Source: Brumimicrobium aurantiacum
Lineage (GTDB): Bacteria > Bacteroidota > Bacteroidia > Flavobacteriales_D > Crocinitomicaceae
Direction of reading: 5' to 3'
Length of the DNA: 64,000 bases
Assembly (NCBI RefSeq): GCF_003402975.1
Contig: NZ_QURB01000001.1
Span: forward strand, 1-64,000
A program made the position numbers and the translations under genes. The stretch's first letter is position 1. Every line of letters starts with the position of its first letter. Below the pieces are notes generated by a model, which was given only the letters and a program-made list of their open reading frames with translations, had not been told where the DNA came from and did not search any database. Below, piece after piece: positions 54,121 through 62,275 of the stretch.

Positions 54121-54160
54121 AAAAAATCCTCGTTGTCAATAACGAGGATTTTTTTTGTCT
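54121..54160. terminator. Bidirectional terminator between trxA and a lipoprotein gene
   Basis: A 14-base perfect stem, AAAAAATCCTCGTT (54121-54134) with AACGAGGATTTTTT (54141-54154), has a six-base loop and a T tail. It serves the plus and the minus gene. Confidence 0.9.
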
Positions 54161-54182
54161 TAAACTTTTTTGGAAAACCTTT

Positions 54183-54530
54183 TTATTCAACTGTCTGGGA
54201 GAACAAAACAATTTCATTATCGCTATTGATGGTAATGTCATAAGCAGTACATGTTGACAATTCGAAAGTGTCAGAAATTTGTTCATTTTCAATGGTCCCA
54301 TTTAAAATTGTTGTTCCAACAGAATACACCTTTTCAGAAGAAATAGTTCCTTTTTCCAATTCTGTTATAGAAACAACATCCCCATTCGAAGCTGTAATTT
54401 GAAGATTTGCTGTTGACGTTCCGTTATTTGCAATTCTCGCCAAAGGATCATCATCATTACATTTTGAACAGCTTGTGAGCCCTAAAGCAGCTAATCCTAA
54501 AACACCAAGTAGCAATTTATTTTTTTTCAT
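54183..54530 (-). CDS. Small lipoprotein of unknown function
   Basis: The product has 115 residues from MKKNKLLLG (54530; an upstream ATG adds five residues). The signal ends LGLTSCSKCNDDD, so Cys is lipidated. The mature part is a small beta-rich domain (about 25-115) with STANLQITASNGDVVS. It is a single-gene unit. I do not recognise the family. Confidence 0.6.
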   Translation of the reverse strand: MKKNKLLLGVLGLAALGLTSCSKCNDDDPLARIANNGTSTANLQITASNGDVVSITELEKGTISSEKVYSVGTTILNGTIENEQISDTFELSTCTAYDITINSDNEIVLFSQTVE

Positions 54531-54749
54531 CTGATTATAATTCATGTTTACACTCTAAATATACTACAATTGATAATAATGCCAATCAATTTTCACGGAT
54601 GAAAACTATTATAAAAATTGAATCATTTAAAAAGTGACAGTTAAGTTTAGTTCTAAAAATAGGATTCAAATATTACTCCTTAAACTAAATATAGTTTCCT
54701 TCAACCCTTCTTTTATATTTAGCATTTTTTAAGTAATTTCGAGCACAAT

Positions 54750-55250
54750 ATGAAACTAAAGCTTTTCTTCCTTTCATTTATATTTTTGTTAGCGTTTCAA
54801 TCACAGGCACATGAATTTTATTTTTCATTTGCAGAAATGCAATACAATGATAGCGCTAAAAAATTTGAAATATCATTAGAAGTGACTGGACATGATTTCG
54901 AGGCTTATCTTAAAGACAAAGAAATCAATATTCCGAAATTAGAAGATTGTAAAGACAATCCTATTTACCTCAACATCATTCAAAATGAAATTAAAGAAGG
55001 ATTTAAAATTCTAGTTGAAGACCGTGAAATCACTTTAAACATTGTTGGGATGGATATTAATGACAATGATCAAGTTGTTTTCTTCCTTACTTCTTCAAAG
55101 ATTGAAAAACCTGAAAATATAGATATTCAATATAATTTATTGATGGACTTTTTTCCTTTACAACAAAATAAGCTTACCTTATTCACACCTGAAGGAAAGA
55201 AATTTGTCACTTTTATCAATACTCGTTTTAATAGAACCGTTGCACTATGA
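54750..55250 (+). CDS. DUF6702 family secreted protein
   Basis: The 166-residue protein has a signal peptide (MKLKLFFLSFIFLLAFQSQA, cut before HEFYFS). The mature domain, HEFYFSFAEMQYN ... MDFFPLQQNKLTLF, is typical of DUF6702. Its stop overlaps the start of the M1 peptidase gene by 4 bases (ATGA), so they are coupled. The function is unknown; the pair is conserved in Bacteroidota. Confidence 0.8.
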   Translation: MKLKLFFLSFIFLLAFQSQAHEFYFSFAEMQYNDSAKKFEISLEVTGHDFEAYLKDKEINIPKLEDCKDNPIYLNIIQNEIKEGFKILVEDREITLNIVGMDINDNDQVVFFLTSSKIEKPENIDIQYNLLMDFFPLQQNKLTLFTPEGKKFVTFINTRFNRTVAL

Positions 55251-57553
55251 GAAATATAATTACAGTTGTTTTAGCATTCAGTACACTTTTTGTTTTTGGT
55301 CAGGGACATGTTAATCCTGAAAACATTAACAAAAATAAGTTTAGACAACTTAAACAAGAATTACCAACTCCTAATGTATACAGAACTGCAGCTGGAGCGC
55401 CAGGACATGAATATTATCAACAACGTGCAAATTACAAAATTGAAATTGAGCTTAACGATGAAAAACAAAGCATAGAAGGTAAAGAAAGAATTACCTATGA
55501 AAACAATTCTCCAGACCAATTAGAATATTTATGGTTGCAATTGGATCAGAATGTTCGTGCAATGGATTCTGATTCTAAACTGATTCGTGTTGAGCGCATG
55601 GAGGATTTCAATACCTTATCAAAGGTTCATAAAAAAATGTTTGAGTTTGATGGTGGATATAAAATTGAATCCATTAAAGCTACGAATGGCGAGGACATGG
55701 AATACGCAATCAACAAGACAATGTTGCGTATTGATTTGGAAGAACCACTTCAACCTGGAAAAACAATCAGTTTTGATCTAAAATGGTGGTATAACATCAA
55801 CGACAGAATGAAAATTGGTGGTCGTGCTGGCTACGAATACTTTCCGGAAGATGATAACTACCTTTATACAATTGCGAAATTCTTCCCAAGAATGTGTGTT
55901 TACAACGATGTGGAAGGCTGGCAAAACAAACAATTTTTAGGACGAGGAGAATTTTCTTTACCCTTTGGAGACTATGATGTTAAAATCAAAGTTCCAAGCG
56001 ACCATGTGGTAACTGCTACTGGTGTTTTACAAAATGAGTCACAAGTTTTATCTAGTAAACAAAGAGAGCGTTTAGCAAAAGCTAAAGAAGACTTTTCAAA
56101 GCCTACACTCATTATCACTCAGGATGAAGCTACCGAAAATGAAAAAAGTAGAGCTAAATCAAAAAAAACATGGCATTTCGAAGCTGAAAACGTAAGAGAT
56201 TTTGCTTTTGCTTCCTCTAGAAAATTCATTTGGGATGTTATGCCGGTTAAAATTGAAGACAAAACAGTTTTGGCGATGTCACTTTACCCAAAAGAAGGAA
56301 ACCCATTATGGGAGCAATATTCAACTGAAGTTGTAGCACATACCTTAGAAGTCTACTCTGACCATACAATTCCTTATCCTTACCCCGTTGCTATTTCAGT
56401 TCACGCAGCATCTATTGGAATGGAATATCCAATGATTTGTTTCAATTTTGGACGACCAGAAAAAGACGGAACCTATTCTCCAAGGGTAAAATATGGAATG
56501 ATGTCAGTGATTATTCACGAAGTTGGACATAACTTTTTCCCAATGATCATTAATTCAGACGAACGTCAATGGACATGGATGGATGAAGGATTAAATACAT
56601 TTTTACAATATGTAGCTGAACAAAAGTGGGAACGCAATTACCCGTCACGAAGAGGACCAGCTTACATGATTAGCGATTATATGGGTGGAGACAAAGAATT
56701 TATTTCTCCGATTATGACCAATTCAGAATCTATATGGCAGTTTGGAGACAACGCTTATGGTAAACCAGCAACAGCTTTAAACATTCTTCGAGAAACCATA
56801 ATGGGAAGAGAACTTTTTGATTACGCATTCAAAGTTTATGCAACTCGTTGGGCCTTTAAACATCCAACACCAGCCGATTTCTTTAGAACAATGGAAGACG
56901 CTTCTGGAGTTGATTTAGATTGGTTTTGGAGAGGTTGGTTCTACTCTACCGATCATGTAGATATCTCAATGACTGATGTAAAATGGTTTCAATTGAATAC
57001 AGGAGATCCATCAATTGAAAAACAATGGATGAAAGAACAAAAAGAAAGCAAGTCGCAATTTATTGGTGACATCAGAAATAATGCAGACACGAATAAAACA
57101 CGTCTAGAAAGAAAACCAGAGTTGTCAGATTATTATAATGAAAAAGATGAATACGCCATTGAACCAGCAGACAGGCAAGATTTTGATGCCTTACAGAAAA
57201 ATTTAAGTCAAAAGGACATCGATTTATTAAATAGCGGATTACACTTTTATGAATTGAACTTTGAAAACAAAGGAGGTTTAGTTATGCCTTTAATTATTCA
57301 AGCGAAGTTTGTTGACGGAACAGACAAAGTAATTCGCATTCCTGCTGAAATTTGGAGAAGACACAACTACAAAACTTCAAAAGTATTGTATTTTGAAAAA
57401 GAGGTTGTAGGATTTACTTTAGATCCATTTTTAGAAACAGCAGACACCGATTTGAGTAACAACAGTTGGCCAAGAAAGGTGGAACCGACGCGTTTTAGGT
57501 TATTCCAAGAGCAAAAGATGAAGGAAAACCCTATGCAAAGAAGTAAACGCTAG
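55247..57553 (+). CDS. M1-family zinc metallopeptidase, periplasmic
   Basis: The product has 768 residues with an N-terminal signal peptide. The zinc site HEVGHNFFP (near residue 425) is followed by MDEGLNTFLQY with the second Glu ligand, and GMEYPMICFNFGRP resembles the GAMEN exopeptidase loop in altered form. It is an extracellular or periplasmic peptidase with an N-terminal beta domain (KIEIELNDEKQSIEGKERITYE). The C-terminal half is unlike the classic M1 form. It is translationally coupled to the DUF6702 gene. Confidence 0.88.
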   Translation: MRNIITVVLAFSTLFVFGQGHVNPENINKNKFRQLKQELPTPNVYRTAAGAPGHEYYQQRANYKIEIELNDEKQSIEGKERITYENNSPDQLEYLWLQLDQNVRAMDSDSKLIRVERMEDFNTLSKVHKKMFEFDGGYKIESIKATNGEDMEYAINKTMLRIDLEEPLQPGKTISFDLKWWYNINDRMKIGGRAGYEYFPEDDNYLYTIAKFFPRMCVYNDVEGWQNKQFLGRGEFSLPFGDYDVKIKVPSDHVVTATGVLQNESQVLSSKQRERLAKAKEDFSKPTLIITQDEATENEKSRAKSKKTWHFEAENVRDFAFASSRKFIWDVMPVKIEDKTVLAMSLYPKEGNPLWEQYSTEVVAHTLEVYSDHTIPYPYPVAISVHAASIGMEYPMICFNFGRPEKDGTYSPRVKYGMMSVIIHEVGHNFFPMIINSDERQWTWMDEGLNTFLQYVAEQKWERNYPSRRGPAYMISDYMGGDKEFISPIMTNSESIWQFGDNAYGKPATALNILRETIMGRELFDYAFKVYATRWAFKHPTPADFFRTMEDASGVDLDWFWRGWFYSTDHVDISMTDVKWFQLNTGDPSIEKQWMKEQKESKSQFIGDIRNNADTNKTRLERKPELSDYYNEKDEYAIEPADRQDFDALQKNLSQKDIDLLNSGLHFYELNFENKGGLVMPLIIQAKFVDGTDKVIRIPAEIWRRHNYKTSKVLYFEKEVVGFTLDPFLETADTDLSNNSWPRKVEPTRFRLFQEQKMKENPMQRSKR

Positions 57554-57787
57554 GTTTCGGTACATCTTCGTAATATTTCGGCATTAGATGAGATGTTCTT
57601 TTAATACACCTCCACACTGTTTCTGTACTAAAAGTGAAGTGTTATCAATACATTCATTTGTTATCGCTTAACCAAACAGTTTTTAAACTTCCTAATGTTT
57701 AAAGAAATCTTAAGCAAAGGACAAACTGGTTGCACCTTGATAAACGCATTAATTACAGTAGGTTGAAACCCATAGCAATCCCCCCCT

Positions 57788-58003
57788 TTAAACAACAACC
57801 ACTTTTACGGCACCTTCAATTTCTAACTCCTCACCTTTTCTAATTTTGGCTCTTTTACGAGTTTCTACTTCTCCAGCTCTTACAACTCCTCCATCTTCGA
57901 CAATCATCTTTGCATGACCACCTGTTTGGGCAATGGTAAGTGCTTTTAAGAGTTGAATTAATTCTATGTATTCTCCTTCAAGGTTAAATTCTATTGTTTC
58001 CAT
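57788..58003 (-). CDS. S4-type RNA-binding domain protein
   Basis: This 71-residue basic protein has the S4 fold (IELIQLLKALTIAQTGGHAK with VEDGGVVRAGEVETRKRAK and KIRKGEELEIEG). It is a YaaA/YbcJ-like RNA-binding protein. It is followed by 234 bases with no gene up to the end of the M1 gene. Confidence 0.85.
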   Translation of the reverse strand: METIEFNLEGEYIELIQLLKALTIAQTGGHAKMIVEDGGVVRAGEVETRKRAKIRKGEELEIEGAVKVVVV

Positions 58004-58017
58004 AATATGGGTTTAAA

Positions 58018-58050
58018 AAATGCCGTTCCAATGGTGTTGAAACGGCATTT
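58018..58050 (-). terminator. Terminator of the POT operon
   Basis: AAATGCCGTT (58018-58027) and AACGGCATTT (58041-58050) pair with a 13-base loop. On the minus strand the stem is followed by a run of T. Confidence 0.75.
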
Positions 58051-58085
58051 AATGTTTAATAAGTTAGTCTATATTTTTGGTAAGA

Positions 58086-60170
58086 TTACTTCACTCCGTG
58101 CATTAATTTCTTTAACACTGGATTAAGTAATGCAATCAATACACCAGCAATAACTGGAATTGCAGTAAAGATCAAGAAGAATGTAGATAAACTGTGTTCT
58201 GCTTGAATTTCTTCAACCATTCCCCCTAATGAGGCTGCTGTTTTATTTCCAATTGCAATGGCTAAATACCACATACCGAACATCAAGGCAATCATTCTTG
58301 CAGGAACCAATTTACTCACATAAGACAATCCTACTGGAGATAAACAAAGCTCTCCAATTGTGTGGAATAAATATGCTAATACAAGCCAAACCATACTCAC
58401 TTTAACCATTCCTGCTTCAGCTCCTGCTGGAATAAAGCTTGAACCATAAGCCAAAATTGCAAAACCAACCCCAACAAGGATTAATCCTAATGAATATTTC
58501 ATTGCTGCAGAAGGATTGTATTTACTTTCCCACCATTTAGAGAAGAAGGAAGCAAAAGCAATAATAAAGAAGGAGTTCAAGATACTGAACCATGAAACAG
58601 TTATTTCAACTTCATTATCCTTGATTTCTGTAACTTCTCCTGAAACAATTTGTGAATGTAAGCCTTCCTCTTCGTAATCTAAAGCAAGTGTATTCTCCTT
58701 TTGTTCATCCAGATATTGATATTTACCAAGCTCCAAGTGTGCCGCAACAGGATCACCAACCTTTAAATCATCACTTGATGAAATTTTCAATGTTTGGGTT
58801 GTTATTACCTCACCTTCCTGTAACGGACGAGCTTCTGTGATTGGAACAAATTCCTTTATCATTTCTCCATCAACTTCGTTTTCTATTTCTACAGCTTGAT
58901 AAGCCACTTCATACGATTTAGTTGAGAAATCTCTTACTAACATCCAAACTACAACACCCCAAACTAAAGCAAAACAAAGTGCTAAAGTGATATTACTTCC
59001 TGGTATTTTCTTAAAAGACCTTTTGTTTAATAGGTACAATACCCAAGTAATAATCATCAATGGAATTACTGTCAACAAGGTATTGATAATGTTAAAAATC
59101 AAGGCAGAATTACCTGTAAGCACACGATCTGTATAATCTCTGGCGAAAATCACCATTGAAGTTGCCGCTTGCTCGAAAGGAATAAAAAACAATACGGTAA
59201 AGAATGCAAAGATAATTACCGCAATCATTCTATCACGCACTACTTTTTCATAACGAATAATACGCGTGATAATCAAATACAAGAAAAGAATTACACCTGC
59301 GATAATAATCACAAGGTCTCCTGAAAGCGTGTCTTTTGAAAGTAAGAATTCTTCTGGTAAAAGATTAACTCCTCCAATTTTTGAAACAGGATCATTAATC
59401 AAGTATAACAATCCAATGATCGCCGTAACAACGATTAAAACTTTATCAACAACAGTAAATTTATTCTCTTTGTAATCTTTAACTTCAGTAGCTTTTTCTT
59501 CTTTTGTTTGACGAATAGGTTTTCCTCCAATTTTACCAAACAATGGCTTAGCCAATAAGAATTGAATTGTACCAAACAACATAAATACTCCCGCAAGTCC
59601 GAATCCCCATGACCAACCTACACGTTCTGCAAGGTAACCACAAAGCATCATTCCAAAGAATGCACCTGCATTAACTCCCATATAGAAAATGGTATAAGCA
59701 CCATCTTTCTTTTCGGGAAGGTAAGTGTACATTTCAGAGATGATGGAGGTAATGTTTGGCTTAAAGAAACCTGTACCTAAAACCAACAAAGCAAGTCCCA
59801 TGTATAATGAAAACTCTGTTTCGAAAGCCATGGAAGCGTGTCCTAAAGTCATGATCACACAACCAATTAAAACAGCAACACGGTAACCTGTGAATTTATC
59901 AGCAATTACACCTCCCAAAATTGGTGTTAGGTAAAGTAAACCGGCATAAGTACCGAATAAAGCACCAGCATTTTCTGCTGACCATTCCCAACCTGGGTTA
60001 CTTCCAATTACTGCCATAGTTAGGAAGTTAATTAACAAGACCCTCATTCCATAGAAAGAGAATCGCTCCCACATTTCTGTAAAGAAAAGGACGAATAACC
60101 CTGCTGGGTGACCTAAAACCTTACTTTTAAAGAACTCATCATGTTGAGATCTATCAACTGCTTCTGCCAT
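58086..60170 (-). CDS. POT family peptide transporter with periplasmic insertion (A)
   Basis: This 694-residue proton-coupled oligopeptide transporter (usual size about 500) has the TM1 motif FTEMWERFSFYGMR, FYMGVNAGAFFG in TM5 and the TM10 signature LVLAYLFHTIGELCLSP. Between TM7 (FIPFEQAATS) and TM8 (SILNSFFIIAFA) it has two extra helices and then about 108 residues (415-523) of polar sequence without helices, predicted to lie in the periplasm. It imports di- and tripeptides. It lies 18 bases after transporter B in the same direction. Confidence 0.9.
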   Translation of the reverse strand: MAEAVDRSQHDEFFKSKVLGHPAGLFVLFFTEMWERFSFYGMRVLLINFLTMAVIGSNPGWEWSAENAGALFGTYAGLLYLTPILGGVIADKFTGYRVAVLIGCVIMTLGHASMAFETEFSLYMGLALLVLGTGFFKPNITSIISEMYTYLPEKKDGAYTIFYMGVNAGAFFGMMLCGYLAERVGWSWGFGLAGVFMLFGTIQFLLAKPLFGKIGGKPIRQTKEEKATEVKDYKENKFTVVDKVLIVVTAIIGLLYLINDPVSKIGGVNLLPEEFLLSKDTLSGDLVIIIAGVILFLYLIITRIIRYEKVVRDRMIAVIIFAFFTVLFFIPFEQAATSMVIFARDYTDRVLTGNSALIFNIINTLLTVIPLMIITWVLYLLNKRSFKKIPGSNITLALCFALVWGVVVWMLVRDFSTKSYEVAYQAVEIENEVDGEMIKEFVPITEARPLQEGEVITTQTLKISSSDDLKVGDPVAAHLELGKYQYLDEQKENTLALDYEEEGLHSQIVSGEVTEIKDNEVEITVSWFSILNSFFIIAFASFFSKWWESKYNPSAAMKYSLGLILVGVGFAILAYGSSFIPAGAEAGMVKVSMVWLVLAYLFHTIGELCLSPVGLSYVSKLVPARMIALMFGMWYLAIAIGNKTAASLGGMVEEIQAEHSLSTFFLIFTAIPVIAGVLIALLNPVLKKLMHGVK

Positions 60171-60188
60171 AATTATTTATTCAAGTTA

Positions 60189-62000
60189 TTAATTAATATC
60201 TTCATCAGCTATGTCATAGCCTTCTTGTTCTAATTTTTCAATCTCTTTATCCTCTGCTCCATGCGTAAGTTTTTTCAGTCGTTTGATTAAAATAATCAAT
60301 AAAAGTCCAAAACTAACAGTAAAAATTGTCAACCACATGAAAGTATTAAACTCTTGTTCGTTTTGCTCTTCTTCCAAAACAAAAGAAACATTGTAGTTTT
60401 TTCCATCACCTTTATTTGCTAGGTCTTTTGCATATTCACCATCTTTTTCAAATACAAGGCGTGCATGATATGGATTTTCTTGTGTTACTTTATTTTCTTC
60501 TAAAGTGTTCTTTAATTCATCTACTCTTTCTCCTTTGAGATCAAAAACTGAATTAAGGTCCTTTTGTGTTTCATATTCAGTAAAAGCCAATTGATTTCCT
60601 TCAAGGTATACATTACTCTTGATTTCAAAAGTCTTGTCTTCGTTAATACGGTAATCAACCACTTCTACGACCTTATTCTTATCATTTTTCACTTCCATTG
60701 TATCCTTTTCCATGAAAGTGATTAGCTCACCTTTTTCAGCAACTACAACACCTTCATATGGAGACAACTGAGAAGATTCACCGATACTTCCTGCCAATTT
60801 ATTACCAAATCCAGTCGCTGCAAAGTAAACTCCCATCATTATAGAAGCATATTTTAGCGGAGCCAATTTCGTTATAAATGAAAGTGAAACAGGAGATGTA
60901 GACAACTCTCCAATTGTGTGGAATAAATAAGCTAGGAAAATCCAGAACATTGCTGCTTTTCCAAAAGTTTCAGAACTTGCTTCTTGAGAAGCGAACATCA
61001 TAAAGATATATCCCAATCCCATGATGATCGTACCAACAGCCATTTTAAATAGAGATGATGACTCACGTCCTTTTTTCTTCCACCATACCCAGAAAGCACC
61101 AATTGCAGTACCGAATATAATAATATACGCAGCGTTTAATGATTGGAATACAGCAGCTGGAATTTCTTTCATCCAACTCAATCCAGTAGTTCGGTCAATT
61201 TTCGTATCAGTATAAAGGTTCATTAACCCTCCAGCTTGTTCAAAAGCACCCCAGAATACGATAACAATTAAGAAAGAAATCAATAAAACAATTACTCTGT
61301 CTTTTTCTATCTTCGTTAATGGACGTTTTGCCGCTTCTTTTTCAGCTTCACTCACTTTGTCTCCTCCGCTGAATTCACCAACACCTACTAGGTATTTTTG
61401 ACCCCACATATAAACTGCTTGACCTAATAACATTCCTATTCCAGCAAGTCCAAATCCATAGTGCCATCCATAGTAATAAGCAACTAAACCAACTGTAATA
61501 CTTGCTAAGAAAGCACCGATATTAATACCGATATAGAAAATAGTAAATCCACTATCTCTTCTGATGTCTCCTTCTTCATAAAGTCCACCAACCATAGTAG
61601 AAATATTAGGTTTTAATCCACCAACTCCTAAAATGATAAGAGTTAACCCTGTAAAGAAAGCCCAATCTTGAGGAATTGCCATTACACCATGACCTAAACA
61701 TAATAAAAGACCACCATATAATACAGTTTTCTTCTGACCGAGGAATTTATCTGCAATCCATCCACCAGGAATAGAAGCGACATAAACCAACATTGTATAC
61801 CATCCATATAACCAAATAGCATCTTTACTACTCCATCCCAAACCTGGATCTACAGCTGAAGCGGATGCCGCAATATATAAAGTAAGAATTCCTCTCATTC
61901 CATAATAAGAGAAACGTTCCCACATTTCTGTAAAAAACAAAATGAACAACCCCATTGGATGTCCCATAAACTCCTTTTTGACACTTGAATCTAAACTCAT
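60189..62000 (-). CDS. POT family peptide transporter with periplasmic insertion (B)
   Basis: This 603-residue transporter of the same family has the TM1 motif FTEMWERFSYYGMRG, FYIGINIGAFLAS and LAYLFHTIGELSTSPVSLS. Here a polar insert of about 138 residues (410-548, from SQLSPYEG to NEQEFNT) lies between TM11 and TM12 and should face the periplasm. The last helix is LTIFTVSFGLLLIILIK. Sequence and insertion differ from transporter A, so the two are diverged paralogs. It leads the two-gene operon. Confidence 0.92.
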   Translation of the reverse strand: MSLDSSVKKEFMGHPMGLFILFFTEMWERFSYYGMRGILTLYIAASASAVDPGLGWSSKDAIWLYGWYTMLVYVASIPGGWIADKFLGQKKTVLYGGLLLCLGHGVMAIPQDWAFFTGLTLIILGVGGLKPNISTMVGGLYEEGDIRRDSGFTIFYIGINIGAFLASITVGLVAYYYGWHYGFGLAGIGMLLGQAVYMWGQKYLVGVGEFSGGDKVSEAEKEAAKRPLTKIEKDRVIVLLISFLIVIVFWGAFEQAGGLMNLYTDTKIDRTTGLSWMKEIPAAVFQSLNAAYIIIFGTAIGAFWVWWKKKGRESSSLFKMAVGTIIMGLGYIFMMFASQEASSETFGKAAMFWIFLAYLFHTIGELSTSPVSLSFITKLAPLKYASIMMGVYFAATGFGNKLAGSIGESSQLSPYEGVVVAEKGELITFMEKDTMEVKNDKNKVVEVVDYRINEDKTFEIKSNVYLEGNQLAFTEYETQKDLNSVFDLKGERVDELKNTLEENKVTQENPYHARLVFEKDGEYAKDLANKGDGKNYNVSFVLEEEQNEQEFNTFMWLTIFTVSFGLLLIILIKRLKKLTHGAEDKEIEKLEQEGYDIADEDIN

Positions 62001-62275
62001 ACTTGTTTTTTCGTTAGTATTTGGATCGTGAAAATAATTAAATTTTTTGAGCCTTAACTAAAATACGTTAAAATTAGTTCGATGTGTCAAACAGTCAATT
62101 TTCGAGATCCTTATATAGACAACACTTTACTTAACAAAAAGACAGATATGAAACAGTTGTTAAATTGGTGTTAACTCATGGTTAAAAACCTATTTCACCG
62201 TCTATACCTTTCGCTTATTGTCAATCGACAAAATTCTTTAATTTTACAAGTTGTATAATCCAAATAAATCAAAAT

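Noticed and set aside
57554-57787. Gene between the M1 peptidase and the S4 protein
   Set aside because: The 234 bases have short frames only, no start signals and no clear hairpin.
58086-60170. Mammalian PepT-like extracellular domain between TM9 and TM10
   Set aside because: Counting helices against the conserved TM8 (SILNSFFII) and TM10 motifs places the insert between TM7 and TM8, so the likeness to PepT1 is only superficial.
62001-62275. Small RNA or promoter in the POT/aminopeptidase divergent region
   Set aside because: No TAnnTTTG element with correct spacing and no hairpin with T run was found.
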